Below, in pieces: positions 34,934-43,707 of a stretch of 64,000 bases of DNA. Every line of letters starts with the position of its first letter. Position 1 is the stretch's first letter. The notes beneath the pieces are model-generated. The model did not search any database. It had not been told where the DNA came from and worked only from the letters and a program-made list of their open reading frames with translations. The translations under genes were made by a program, and so were the position numbers. Origin of the DNA: Salinimicrobium nanhaiense (GTDB taxonomy: Bacteria > Bacteroidota > Bacteroidia > Flavobacteriales > Flavobacteriaceae); NCBI GenBank assembly GCA_012038135.1, contig JAAVJQ010000001.1:186001-250000 (forward strand), read 5' to 3'.

Positions 34934-34949
34934 ACGAAATCGTTGTAGT
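34934..34949 (-). promoter_or_regulatory. Candidate LacI/PurR-type operator upstream of pyk unit
   Basis: ACGAAATCGTTGTAGT read on the plus strand. Together with its flanks it differs from the site at 46828-46843 at only one base in 18 or 19 (ATTACGNAATCGTTGTAGT). The core AANCGNT and outer bases fit LacI-family operators such as the PurR consensus ANGCAANCGNTTNCNT at 13 of 16 places. It begins 52 bases upstream of the -7-like box. Confidence 0.4.
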
Positions 34950-34962
34950 TTCTGCTATTCTT

Positions 34963-35700
34963 TTAAGAAGGTGTAATTTTAGCCTGCAGGGCATAATAAG
35001 CTCTTTTTGACGCTTTTTCTTCAGCCTTCTTTTTGGAAGTTGCACGCGCCTTGGCCACTACTCTGCTTTCGATCCTGAGTTTTACTGCAAAATGTTTTAG
35101 TTCATCCTTACCGGTGTCTTCATAGACTTCAAAGCTGAAATCCTTTTTCTCCTTTTGACACCACTCAATTAAAAGCCCTTTATAACTTATTACTGTACCT
35201 TCGAGTTGCTCGATGTCCACATAAGGTTCGATCACCCTTTCAAAAATAAATTTTTTCACATATCGATAACCCCGGTCGAGATAGATGGCACCTATAAGTG
35301 CTTCAAAAAGGTTCCCGTGGATATTTGTTCCAAATTGTTCTGTGGCAATGTTGGTCTGGATGTGTTTAATTAGATCGAGATCCTTCCCCAACTCGTTCAA
35401 ATGTTTACGGCTCACGATCTTTGACCGCATTTTTGTAAGATAACCTTCATTCCCACCAGGAACCACATTGAAAAGGTGGGAAGCAATAACTGCACTTAGC
35501 ATGGCATCTCCAAGGAATTCCATTCGCTCAAAGTTGACAGCGTTGCCCTCGGCGTCTTTCTGGTTTAGAGATCGGTGTGTAAAAGCCTTTTTATAATGGG
35601 TAATATTACGGGGTTTGAACCCCATGATCCTGGTTAATTCTACAAAAAAATTCCCGCCTCTGGAAGAGCGGGAATTTAATATGTTTCTTATAACACTCAT
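34963..35700 (-). CDS. rnc: Ribonuclease III
   Basis: A 245-residue double-strand-specific ribonuclease that processes rRNA and structured mRNAs. The catalytic signature FERMEFLGDAML (about 60-72) and EALIGAIYLDRGY are present, followed by the double-stranded RNA-binding domain from about 170 (YKGLLIEWCQKEKKD to KKKAEEKASKRAYYAL). Start ATG at 35700 is six bases after the fabF stop, so it belongs to the acpP-fabF-rnc unit. The first codons contain a strong hairpin (35648-35677). Confidence 0.96.
   Translation of the reverse strand: MSVIRNILNSRSSRGGNFFVELTRIMGFKPRNITHYKKAFTHRSLNQKDAEGNAVNFERMEFLGDAMLSAVIASHLFNVVPGGNEGYLTKMRSKIVSRKHLNELGKDLDLIKHIQTNIATEQFGTNIHGNLFEALIGAIYLDRGYRYVKKFIFERVIEPYVDIEQLEGTVISYKGLLIEWCQKEKKDFSFEVYEDTGKDELKHFAVKLRIESRVVAKARATSKKKAEEKASKRAYYALQAKITPS
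35648..35677 (-). other. Hairpin inside the first codons of rnc
   Basis: AAATTCCCGC and GCGGGAATTT form a perfect 10-bp inverted repeat around a 10-base centre, in which three further pairs can form with one bulge. It covers bases 24-53 of the rnc coding region. RNase III is known in E. coli to cut a hairpin in its own mRNA and lower its expression; whether this shorter hairpin serves the same end is inference. Confidence 0.6.
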
Positions 35701-35706
35701 GGAATC

Positions 35707-36960
35707 TTATTCATCAAGCTTCCTAAAAAGCACACATGCATTATGTCCACCAAAACCAAAAGTATTGCTCATTGCTACCTTCACTTCTCTTTTTTGCGCT
35801 TTGTTAAGCGTAAGATTAAGTTCGGGATCGATATTTTCATCGGGAACTTCATGGTTGATAGTTGGTGGCACCACTCCATGCTTCATGGCAAGGATAGATG
35901 CAATGGCTTCAATAGCCCCGGCAGCACCTAAAAGGTGACCTGTCATGGACTTTGTTGAATTAATATTGATGTTCTTCGCATGCTCGCCAAATACCCTTTT
36001 TATAGCCTTTAATTCGGCCACATCCCCAAGCGGGGTAGATGTTCCGTGGGTGTTGATGTGGTCTACATCTTCAGGATTAAGTTCTGCATTCTTAAGACAG
36101 GTTTCCATCACAGCAACTACTCCTATTCCTTCAGGGTGTGGAGCAGTCATGTGATAAGCATCAGATGATAATCCGCCTCCAACTACTTCAGCATAGATCT
36201 TCGCACCTCTTGCCTTGGCATGTTCATATTCTTCAAGAATAAGAGCACCCGCACCTTCACCTAAGACAAAGCCATCCCGGGTTGCATCAAATGGTCTTGA
36301 GGCTGTTTCGGGGCTTTCATTCCTTGTGGAAAGGGCATGCATGGCATTAAATCCACCCATTCCTGCAGGAGCAACAGCCGCTTCACTTCCTCCCGTCACT
36401 ATGACATCGCTATAACCAAGTCTAATGGTATTCAAAGCATCGATAAGGGCGTTGGCTGCCGAAGCACAGGCCGAAACCGTTGTATAGTTTGGGCCCATAA
36501 AGCCATGTTTGATCGAGATATTGCCGGGGGCGATATCGGCGATCATTTTAGGAATAAAGAAAGGATTGAACCTTGGGGTTCCATCGCCTTTTCCAAAAGC
36601 CAGCACCTCATCCTGGAATGTTTCAAGTCCACCTATCCCGGCTCCCCAGATAACTCCAACACGAAGTTTATCTACAGTTTCCAGGTCAATACCCGAGTCT
36701 TTAATAGCCTCGTCTGAGGCTACTAAAGCATACTGGGCAAACTTGTCAAGCTTTCTGGCTTCCTTACGATCAAAATAATTTTCAACATTGAAGTTTTTGA
36801 TCTCACAAGCGAATTTAGTCTTGAATTTTTCGGTGTCGAAATAGGTAATTGGGGCAGACCCGCTTTTACCATTGATTAATCCTTCCCAGTATTCTTCAAT
36901 ATTATTTCCAATTGGGGTAAGTGCACCTAATCCAGTTACTACAACTCGCTTTAACTCCAT
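35707..36960 (-). CDS. fabF: 3-oxoacyl-ACP synthase II
   Basis: Condenses malonyl-ACP with acyl-ACP in fatty acid elongation. The 417-residue thiolase-fold protein starts ELKRVVVTGLGALTPIGN and shows the catalytic triad contexts: VSACASAANA (Cys near 163), NTHGTSTPLGD (His near 303) and STKSMTGHLLGAAG (His near 340), plus the C-terminal SNTFGFGGHNA. It lies between acpP (15 bp upstream) and rnc, a conserved order in many bacteria. Confidence 0.97.
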   Translation of the reverse strand: MELKRVVVTGLGALTPIGNNIEEYWEGLINGKSGSAPITYFDTEKFKTKFACEIKNFNVENYFDRKEARKLDKFAQYALVASDEAIKDSGIDLETVDKLRVGVIWGAGIGGLETFQDEVLAFGKGDGTPRFNPFFIPKMIADIAPGNISIKHGFMGPNYTTVSACASAANALIDALNTIRLGYSDVIVTGGSEAAVAPAGMGGFNAMHALSTRNESPETASRPFDATRDGFVLGEGAGALILEEYEHAKARGAKIYAEVVGGGLSSDAYHMTAPHPEGIGVVAVMETCLKNAELNPEDVDHINTHGTSTPLGDVAELKAIKRVFGEHAKNININSTKSMTGHLLGAAGAIEAIASILAMKHGVVPPTINHEVPDENIDPELNLTLNKAQKREVKVAMSNTFGFGGHNACVLFRKLDE

Positions 36961-36975
36961 AAGGATATGTTACTT

Positions 36976-37212
36976 TTATTTCTTTGCGTCTTCAATATAA
37001 GAGATGGCCTGGCCAACAGTAGCGATATTCTCTGCCTGATCGTCCGGGATCTGGATATCAAATTCTTTTTCGAATTCCATGATCAACTCTACTGTGTCTA
37101 ATGAATCAGCGCCCAAGTCGTTGGTGAAGCTAGCTTCGTTTACAACTTCATTTTCGTCAACGCCTAATTTGTCAACGATAATCGCTTTTACTCTTGATGC
37201 AATGTCTGACAT
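36976..37212 (-). CDS. acpP: Acyl carrier protein
   Basis: A 78-residue acidic helical carrier. Ser in [16 protein letters not shown] (near residue 38) receives the 4'-phosphopantetheine arm. Length and composition are standard. First gene of acpP-fabF-rnc; the transcript probably starts near 37235 from the TATTTTTG box. Confidence 0.97.
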   Translation of the reverse strand: MSDIASRVKAIIVDKLGVDENEVVNEASFTNDLGADSLDTVELIMEFEKEFDIQIPDDQAENIATVGQAISYIEDAKK

Positions 37213-37241
37213 AACTTGTGTTTTTAATTTTAATTAAGTGG

Positions 37242-37249
37242 CAAAAATA
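37242..37249 (-). promoter_or_regulatory. -7 promoter box TATTTTTG of acpP
   Basis: Exact TAnnTTTG on the minus strand, 29 bases upstream of the acpP ATG, giving a leader of roughly 20-25 bases. Confidence 0.6.
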
Positions 37250-37359
37250 AAAAACTTTATTTTAAAACCTGTTTTTACTTTAAAAATGTGAATGTAAATT
37301 ACATAATTTCCGCATAAAGCAATTATTTTTACCTGCTAATAATTGTTAAGACTCCACAA

Positions 37360-37962
37360 TTGCCTACCATCCAAAATCCTACACAAAAGAAAATAGTGAT
37401 CTTCGCCTCGGGCAATGGATCTAATGCAGAAAATATTATAAAATACTTTCATGCCAAAGGTACAGCCAGGGTGGTAGCGGTGTTCTCCAATAACCGGACT
37501 GCAAAAGTATTGCGGCGGGCGCATGAGCATGAAGTGAAAGCGCTGCATTTTGACCGGGAGGCACTTTATGAGACCGATGAGGTACTAAATCTTCTGAAGG
37601 ACATGAATCCCGATCTCATCGTGCTGGCGGGATTTCTGTGGATCTTTCCTAAAAAGATCCTGAAACGTTTTCCCAACAAGGTGATCAATATTCATCCTGC
37701 CCTGCTTCCCAAGTACGGCGGAAAAGGCATGTATGGCATGAATGTGCATAAGGCCATACATGAAAAGAAGGAAGTAGAGACCGGGATAAGCATACATTAT
37801 GTCAACGATAAGTATGACGAGGGAAAAATGATATTTCAGGCCACCACTTCCATTAAACCGAAAGATACTGTTGAAGATATTGCCGAAAAGATCCATCAGC
37901 TGGAACAGGATCATTTACCCGAGGTAATTGAAAAACTTTTATTCCCTTCAGAAAATGTATAA
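37360..37962 (+). CDS. purN: Phosphoribosylglycinamide formyltransferase
   Basis: Transfers a formyl group from 10-formyl-THF to GAR in purine synthesis. The 200-residue protein has IVIFASGNGSNAENI at the N-terminus, the catalytic segment NIHPALLPKYGGKGMYG (Asn, His) and HYVNDKYDEG (Asp). No in-frame ATG precedes the conserved region; TTG at 37360 is the only plausible start, giving about ten extra residues. It is divergent from acpP and overlaps rnhA at its end. Confidence 0.92.
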   Translation: MPTIQNPTQKKIVIFASGNGSNAENIIKYFHAKGTARVVAVFSNNRTAKVLRRAHEHEVKALHFDREALYETDEVLNLLKDMNPDLIVLAGFLWIFPKKILKRFPNKVINIHPALLPKYGGKGMYGMNVHKAIHEKKEVETGISIHYVNDKYDEGKMIFQATTSIKPKDTVEDIAEKIHQLEQDHLPEVIEKLLFPSENV

Positions 37963-38437
37963 TGCACAGGTGCATATCTACACCGATGGGGCAGCAAGGG
38001 GAAATCCCGGCCCCGGCGGCTACGGAATTGTGATGGAATGGGTGGGAAAGCCTTACCGAAAAGAATTTTCCAAAGGTTTTAAACACACCACCAATAATCG
38101 CATGGAACTGCTTGCGGTGATTGAAGCCCTAAAAAAACTGAAGAATAATGACACCACTGCTGTGGTCTTTACCGATTCAAAATATGTCGCCGATGCCGTT
38201 GAAAAAGGCTGGGTCTTTAACTGGGAAAAAAAAGGTTTTAAGGATCGCAAAAATGTGGACCTGTGGATAGATTTTTTAAAGGAGTACCGAAAGCATAAGG
38301 TGAAGTTCAAATGGATCAAAGGGCATAATGAACATCCTCAAAATGAGCGCTGTGATCAACTTGCCGTTGAAGCTTCCAAAGGAAACCGCCTCACCATAGA
38401 CACCGGATTTGAAGATGGTTCAAAAAGCCTTTTTTGA
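37955..38437 (+). CDS. rnhA: Ribonuclease H
   Basis: Degrades RNA in RNA-DNA hybrids. ATG at 37955 (MYNAQVHIYTDGAARGNPGP) is preferred over an in-frame TTG 27 bases upstream because it gives the standard type 1 start. Catalytic residues: Asp in YTDGAARG, Glu in NNRMELLAV, Asp in FTDSKYV and Asp in NERCDQLA. About 160 residues, normal length. It overlaps purN by eight bases. Confidence 0.95.
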   Translation: MYNAQVHIYTDGAARGNPGPGGYGIVMEWVGKPYRKEFSKGFKHTTNNRMELLAVIEALKKLKNNDTTAVVFTDSKYVADAVEKGWVFNWEKKGFKDRKNVDLWIDFLKEYRKHKVKFKWIKGHNEHPQNERCDQLAVEASKGNRLTIDTGFEDGSKSLF

Positions 38438-38463
38438 GTACTGAGGCTTGAAAAACAAAACCG

Positions 38464-38471
38464 TATATTTG
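38464..38471 (+). promoter_or_regulatory. -7 promoter box TATATTTG of the PfkB gene
   Basis: Exact TAnnTTTG, 23 bases before the ATG at 38495. Confidence 0.6.
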
Positions 38472-38494
38472 CAGCCTAATTCAAAAAAACTTTT

Positions 38495-39418
38495 ATGAAT
38501 AAGTTATTAATAGTGGGTACGGTCGCCTTTGATGCTATCGAAACCCCTTTTGGTAAAACAGACAAAATTCTTGGTGGAGCCGCTACATATATAGGACTTT
38601 CGGCTGCACAATTCGATATAGAAAGCGCAATAGTTTCCGTGGTGGGAGAAGATTTTCCGCAGGAATATCTTGACCTTTTGAAGAACAGAAATATTGACAT
38701 CACAGGTACAGAAATAGTAAAAGGCGGAAAGACCTTTTTTTGGAGTGGAAAGTACCACAATGACCTTAACTCCCGTGACACTCTTGATACTCAGCTTAAC
38801 GTACTCGCCGATTTTCAGCCTGTAGTTCCCGAAGATTTCAAATCTCCCGATATTGTAATGTTGGGCAACCTGCATCCCCTGGTTCAGCTAAGTGTGCTGG
38901 AGCAGCTCCAAAGACCGAAACTGGTAGTGCTGGATACCATGAATTTCTGGATGGACAACACCTGGGATGACCTCATGAAGGTCATTGAAAAGGTGGATGT
39001 GCTTACTATTAATGATGAGGAGGCGCGCCAATTAACAGAAGAATATTCCCTGGTCAAAGCGGCAAGGAAAATTGCCAAAATGGGACCAAAATATGTGGTG
39101 ATCAAAAAAGGAGAACATGGAGCATTGTTGTTCCATAACAACCAGATCTTCTTTGCACCCGCCCTGCCCCTGGAAGAAGTTTTTGATCCAACCGGAGCGG
39201 GAGATACATTTGCCGGAGGATTTACGGGGTATCTTGCCCACACCGGCGACCTTTCTTTTAAAAACATGAAGAATGCAGTGATCTATGGATCTACCTTAGC
39301 CTCTTTTTGTGTGGAGAAATTCGGTACAGAAAGAATGCAGGACCTTAAGAAGGAGGAGGTGCATGAGCGCCTGGAAGATTTTAAGTCTTTAACCCAGTTC
39401 CAGATCAAACTAACTTAA
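38495..39418 (+). CDS. PfkB family carbohydrate/nucleoside kinase
   Basis: A 307-residue ribokinase-fold kinase. Seen: LGGAATYIGLSAAQF near residue 28 (glycine-rich substrate loop), GNLHP, TINDEEARQLT, VIKKGEHGALL and the catalytic DPTGAGDTFAGGF with Asp near 232. The sugar or nucleoside substrate is not determinable; neighbouring purine genes make a nucleoside or ribose plausible. Own promoter box and terminator, so probably monocistronic. Confidence 0.9.
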   Translation: MNKLLIVGTVAFDAIETPFGKTDKILGGAATYIGLSAAQFDIESAIVSVVGEDFPQEYLDLLKNRNIDITGTEIVKGGKTFFWSGKYHNDLNSRDTLDTQLNVLADFQPVVPEDFKSPDIVMLGNLHPLVQLSVLEQLQRPKLVVLDTMNFWMDNTWDDLMKVIEKVDVLTINDEEARQLTEEYSLVKAARKIAKMGPKYVVIKKGEHGALLFHNNQIFFAPALPLEEVFDPTGAGDTFAGGFTGYLAHTGDLSFKNMKNAVIYGSTLASFCVEKFGTERMQDLKKEEVHERLEDFKSLTQFQIKLT

Positions 39419-39425
39419 TATCAAC

Positions 39426-39450
39426 GCCCTGTAATTTCAGGGCTTTTTTT
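39426..39450 (+). terminator. Terminator after the PfkB gene
   Basis: GCCCTG / CAGGGC stem with a six-base loop followed by seven T, seven bases after the stop. Confidence 0.9.
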
Positions 39451-39481
39451 GTGACTAACGCAAAGTCTATAACACAAGTCT

Positions 39482-41380
39482 ATGAGTGATGCTTTAAAAC
39501 ACGAATGCGGAATTGCCCAGTTACGCCTCTTAAAACCTCTTGAATATTATAAAGAAAAATACGGCACGGCTTTTTACGGGGTAAACAAGATGTACCTGAT
39601 GATGGAAAAGCAGCACAACCGAGGGCAGGATGGTGCCGGGTTAGCAAGCATCAAGCTAAACACTCAGCCGGGAGACAGGTATATAAGCCGCATAAGATCT
39701 AATGCCGCACAACCCATTCAGGATATTTTTGCACAGATCAATGAAAGGATCAATGAAGAGATAAAACTGCATCCGGAATATGCGGAAGATGTAGCGCTGC
39801 AAAAAAAGCATATCCCATACCTTGGGGAGTTATTTTTAGGCCATGTGCGTTACGGTACTTTTGGAAAGAACAGTGTTGAAAGTGTTCACCCTTTTTTAAG
39901 GCAGAACAACTGGATGCACAGGAATCTTATTGTGGCAGGGAACTTCAACATGACCAATGTTCACCAGCTTTTCAATAATCTGGTGGAACTGGGACAGCAC
40001 CCAAAAGAAAAGGCAGATACAGTGACTGTGATGGAAAAGATCGGTCATTTTCTTGACGACGAAGTAAGGAAGTTGTATAAAAAATTAAAGAATGAAGGCT
40101 ATACCAAGGTAGAGGCTTCTCCACTAATTGCAGAACAACTCAAAATCGCAAAGATCCTTAGAAAATCGGCTAAGAACTGGGATGGAGGATATGCCATGGC
40201 CGGATTATTGGGGCACGGAGATTCCTTTGTGCTTCGCGATCCTTCAGGAATTCGCCCTGCTTACTATTACAAAGATGATGAAATAGTCGTAGTCGCTTCA
40301 GAAAGACCCGTTATTCAAACGGTTTTTAATGTGGAATTCGACAAGGTGGAGGAGTTACCTCCGGGGCATGCGATCATCACCAAGAAGAATGGCGAAGTAA
40401 GCATCAAGCAGATCCTGGAACCTTTAGAGAGAAAGGCTTGCTCTTTTGAGCGGATATATTTTTCCCGCGGAAGTGACGCCGAGATCTACCGCGAGCGGAA
40501 AATGCTTGGAAAACTGCTGATGCCTGAAGTGCTCAAAGCTATTAACCACGATACCATCAATACCGTCTTCTCCTTCATTCCCAATACTGCTGAAACCTCT
40601 TTCTATGGAATGGTGGAAGCTGCACAGGATGAACTAAACAAGCAAAAGAACGATACCATTCTTGCCGAAAAAGAGACGCTTACCGATGCCCGTTTGCAGG
40701 AGATCCTTGCCCACAGGCTAAGAACCGAAAAGATTGCCATTAAAGATGCCAAGCTGCGGACTTTCATTACCGAAGACAGCAGCAGGGATGATCTTGTAGC
40801 CCACGTTTATGATGTAACCTACGGGGTTGTAAAGCCGGAAGATAACCTGGTGATTATTGATGACAGTATTGTGAGAGGTACTACGCTAAAGAAAAGTATC
40901 CTGAAGATGATGGATCGTACCAATCCAAAAAAGATCATTGTTGTTTCTTCTGCCCCTCAAATACGTTATCCCGACTGTTACGGAATTGACATGGCAAGGC
41001 TGGAAAACCTGGTTGCATTTCAGGCAACACTGGAATTGCTAAAGGAAAGCGATCAATATCACATCATAGAGGAGGTTTACCAAAAATGTAAACAGCAGGT
41101 GGACCTGGAGGATAATGAAGTGCAAAATTTTGTAAAGGAGATCTATGATCCCTTTACCGATGAACAGATCTCAGATAAAATTGCCGAACTACTTAGCGAT
41201 GAAAGCATTAAAGCTGAAGTAAAGATCATCTTTCAAAAAGTCGAAAATTTGCATAGAGCTTGTCCAAAGAACCTGGGAGACTGGTATTTTACAGGGGATT
41301 ACCCAACCTTTGGAGGAAACAGAGTGGTGAACAGAGCCTTTATTAATTTCTATGAAGGCAGCACAGAACGAGCATATTAA
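39482..41380 (+). CDS. Amidophosphoribosyltransferase-like protein, long form
   Basis: A 632-residue protein with an Ntn glutamine amidotransferase domain joined to a phosphoribosyltransferase domain, like PurF. Cys at position 9 (HECGIAQL) would be the nucleophile after removal of eight residues; NRGQDGAG and the glutamine site LFLGHVRYGTFGKNS follow. The PRPP loop is VIIDDSIVRGTTL near 460, and ISSAPQIRYPDCYGID-like residues come after. It is about 130 residues longer than common PurF; the C-terminal extension is not recognised. It may be a second, flavobacterial PurF paralogue. Confidence 0.88.
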   Translation: MSDALKHECGIAQLRLLKPLEYYKEKYGTAFYGVNKMYLMMEKQHNRGQDGAGLASIKLNTQPGDRYISRIRSNAAQPIQDIFAQINERINEEIKLHPEYAEDVALQKKHIPYLGELFLGHVRYGTFGKNSVESVHPFLRQNNWMHRNLIVAGNFNMTNVHQLFNNLVELGQHPKEKADTVTVMEKIGHFLDDEVRKLYKKLKNEGYTKVEASPLIAEQLKIAKILRKSAKNWDGGYAMAGLLGHGDSFVLRDPSGIRPAYYYKDDEIVVVASERPVIQTVFNVEFDKVEELPPGHAIITKKNGEVSIKQILEPLERKACSFERIYFSRGSDAEIYRERKMLGKLLMPEVLKAINHDTINTVFSFIPNTAETSFYGMVEAAQDELNKQKNDTILAEKETLTDARLQEILAHRLRTEKIAIKDAKLRTFITEDSSRDDLVAHVYDVTYGVVKPEDNLVIIDDSIVRGTTLKKSILKMMDRTNPKKIIVVSSAPQIRYPDCYGIDMARLENLVAFQATLELLKESDQYHIIEEVYQKCKQQVDLEDNEVQNFVKEIYDPFTDEQISDKIAELLSDESIKAEVKIIFQKVENLHRACPKNLGDWYFTGDYPTFGGNRVVNRAFINFYEGSTERAY

Positions 41381-41477
41381 AAAAGGTGTTTTTCCTACAG
41401 TTGCTTCAGGAGTTGTGTAGTTCACCTAATAAGTGAGCCGTTTATCTAAAAACATAATTTAAAGAAATAATAATATC

Positions 41478-41558
41478 TACTTTTACAGAGCCATAACATA
41501 AGTAGGTTAAGTTCATGGTAGATTTGGGGCAAAAAAGGTGGAGCTTTCCACCTTTTTT
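41478..41558 (+). ncRNA. Possible small RNA ending in a strong terminator
   Basis: The gap 41381-41690 contains a perfect 12-bp terminator hairpin (41531-41558, AAAAAAGGTGGA with a GCTT loop). It is 150 bases past the PurF-like stop. A -7-like TACTTTTA at 41478-41485 would start a transcript of about 70 bases ending there. A second exact box TAGATTTG at 41519-41526 abuts the hairpin and could instead serve the downstream gene. A long 3' UTR of the PurF-like mRNA is the simplest alternative. Confidence 0.3.
41531..41558 (+). terminator. Strong terminator upstream of the DUF2490 gene
   Basis: Perfect 12-bp stem with GCTT loop and six T in the 3' arm. Works in either orientation because the 5' arm starts with six A. 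Confidence 0.85.
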
Positions 41559-41690
41559 ATTTGGTATAAACTCAAGCTTATCTTCTTCCCAAAAAATCCA
41601 TAAAAAAAATTGCCATTTTTGAAGGATAATTAGGGGATATTTTCTTTCACAAAATCCGCTAAGGGCGTAGCTTTAGAGGAAATCACAGCC

Positions 41691-42356
41691 ATGTCAAAAA
41701 AGGCATTTTTCCCGCTCCTTTTATTTCACAGCCTTCTCCTCACCGCGCAAAATCCTGAAGAGCTTCTGGGAACATGGACAGAAGTTATTGGACAGAATTA
41801 TATTTCAGAAAAATGGAGCATTCCCACGACAGCTATTCTTCAGCATTATGAGGTTTTAGATAAGTTTCAGTTCATTCTGCTTCGCAGTGGTGTGAATTAT
41901 CATTTCTCCAGTAAAGCTTCAGCAGCAGTGGGGTATGATTATTTCTATTCTGAAGGAATTTCAGGAGAAATGACCAACCTGCAGCACCGGGTGTGGGAAG
42001 AATTAAGCCTGAAAAGCAATTTTTCTGCATGGAATATTGGACACCGTTTTCGATTTGAATCCACCTGGACCCGGCAGGAACCGGAATATTCCCTGGCATA
42101 CCGGCTGCGTTATCGGCTAAAGCTGGAGCATCCGCTGTACAAGAAATGGTATGTTACCGGATTCAATGAGATCTTTATTAACCTGAAAGAACCTGTTTTT
42201 AATCAGAACAGGCTACACCTGGGAGTGGGATATGCTTTCCACCCTGACCTGAAATTTGAGCTGGGTTATTTCAAAAACCATTTCCGGCAGGCGCATTATG
42301 ACCGGATAAGGATAGGGATCGTCTTCAGGACACGAATGTTCTCAAGAAAGGAGTAA
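41691..42356 (+). CDS. DUF2490 family outer-membrane protein
   Basis: A 221-residue protein with an N-terminal signal (FFPLLLFHSLLLTAQ, cleaved near 19) and alternating amphipathic strands (WSIPTTAILQHYEVLDKFQF, YHFSSKASAAVGYDYFYS), ending in an aromatic/arginine strand. This fits the DUF2490 beta-barrel family of Bacteroidota. Function is unknown. It converges with the decarboxylase operon; a weak hairpin AAAAGGC / GCCTTTT lies just past its stop (42371-42402). Confidence 0.82.
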   Translation: MSKKAFFPLLLFHSLLLTAQNPEELLGTWTEVIGQNYISEKWSIPTTAILQHYEVLDKFQFILLRSGVNYHFSSKASAAVGYDYFYSEGISGEMTNLQHRVWEELSLKSNFSAWNIGHRFRFESTWTRQEPEYSLAYRLRYRLKLEHPLYKKWYVTGFNEIFINLKEPVFNQNRLHLGVGYAFHPDLKFELGYFKNHFRQAHYDRIRIGIVFRTRMFSRKE

Positions 42357-42423
42357 CCTTCAGCAGCAAAAAAAAGGCCCCGGGATTGCTTCCGAAGCCT
42401 TTTCAATCAGCTATCAAATCTAT

Positions 42424-43677
42424 TTACATTAAGAAACTAATCATAATACCGGCGGCAACGGCAGAGCCAATAACCCCACTAACGTTTGGTGCCATGGCGT
42501 GCATGAGCAGGTGGTTTGAAGGATCGCTCTTGATCCCTTCCTGCTGTACTACCCTTGCACTATCTGGCACGGCAGAAACACCCGCAGCACCAATCAGTGG
42601 ATTGATTTTATTGCCGGGACTCAAAAAGAGATTCATGACCTTAGCGAAAACGAGTCCGCCGGCAGTAGCTATAATAAAAGAAACCGCCCCCAAAGCAAAG
42701 ATTTTAATGGAATTAGCAGTAAGGAAAACACTGGCCTGGGTTGAAGCACCCACGGTTATCCCCAACAGTATCGTAACGATATCTATCATCTTGGTCCTGG
42801 CTGTATCGGCTAAACGATCTGTTACGCCACTTTCTTTTAAGATATTTCCGAAGAAAAGCATCCCCAGCAGAGGAATTGCAGATGGGGAAATAAAAGTGGT
42901 GAGCAGCAAACCTACAATAGGAAAAAGGATCTTTTCTGTCCGGGACACGGCACGTGGCGGTCTCATTCTGATTAGCCTTTCTTTTTTGGTCACCAAAAGC
43001 TTCATTATTGGAGGTTGTATCACCGGCACCAGGGCCATATAGGAATAAGCAGCAATTGCTATACTCCCAATAAGATGAGGTGCCAGTTTTGCCGATGCAA
43101 AGATAGCCGTGGGCCCATCTGCACCTCCAATGATCGAAATAGCTCCTGCTTCGTGAATTTCAAAACCCAAAGCTACAGCCCCAATAAAGGTCCCAAAAAC
43201 CCCCACCTGAGCGGCAGCTCCAAGCAACATCAACCGCGGATTGGAAATAAGAGAGGAAAAGTCGGTCATTGCACCTATTCCCAGGAAGATCAAAGGAGGA
43301 TAGATCCCTTGGGTTACCCCAAAATAGAGGTAGTTAAGTACAGAGCCTGATTCGTAGATACCCACGCCGGCACCTGCAGGGAACGGGATATTCCCCAGGA
43401 GAATTCCGGTGCCTATAGGGATCAGCAACAAAGGCTCGTAATGGAACCTGATGGCCAAATAAATGAAAAACAGGCCTACGGTGATCATTATAAAGTTGCC
43501 AAGGCTGGCATTCGCAAATCCGGTGTACTCCCAAAAATGTCTTAGCCCTTCTGTGAGACTTCCTGATTCTTCAGAAATTTTTAGGGTAAGACTTTGGGCC
43601 ATCAATTCTTGCCCCATCAGTAAGGGAATGAAGTAAAGTATTCCCAGGATCACAATAACAGTAAATAATTTTTTCAC
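42424..43677 (-). CDS. Sodium-translocating decarboxylase beta subunit
   Basis: A 417-residue integral membrane protein of the OadB/MmdB/GcdB family, with about eleven hydrophobic segments. Seen: FLGIGAMTDFSSLISNPRL, the sodium-site segment ISIIGGADGPTAIFAS with conserved Gly-Gly-Ala-Asp-Gly-Pro, and GNILKESGVTDRLADTARTK. It couples decarboxylation of carboxybiotin to Na+ export. An extra N-terminal hydrophobic stretch (about 1-25) precedes the family start. Last gene of the mce operon. Confidence 0.93.
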   Translation of the reverse strand: MKKLFTVIVILGILYFIPLLMGQELMAQSLTLKISEESGSLTEGLRHFWEYTGFANASLGNFIMITVGLFFIYLAIRFHYEPLLLIPIGTGILLGNIPFPAGAGVGIYESGSVLNYLYFGVTQGIYPPLIFLGIGAMTDFSSLISNPRLMLLGAAAQVGVFGTFIGAVALGFEIHEAGAISIIGGADGPTAIFASAKLAPHLIGSIAIAAYSYMALVPVIQPPIMKLLVTKKERLIRMRPPRAVSRTEKILFPIVGLLLTTFISPSAIPLLGMLFFGNILKESGVTDRLADTARTKMIDIVTILLGITVGASTQASVFLTANSIKIFALGAVSFIIATAGGLVFAKVMNLFLSPGNKINPLIGAAGVSAVPDSARVVQQEGIKSDPSNHLLMHAMAPNVSGVIGSAVAAGIMISFLM

Positions 43678-43707
43678 GATAAAAGTTTTAAGAATGGGAA
43701 ATATTTA

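Noticed and set aside
42371-42402. Terminator between DUF2490 and oadB genes
   Set aside because: AAAAGGC and GCCTTTT can pair, but the 18-base loop and poor inner pairing make it weak; mentioned only with the DUF2490 gene.
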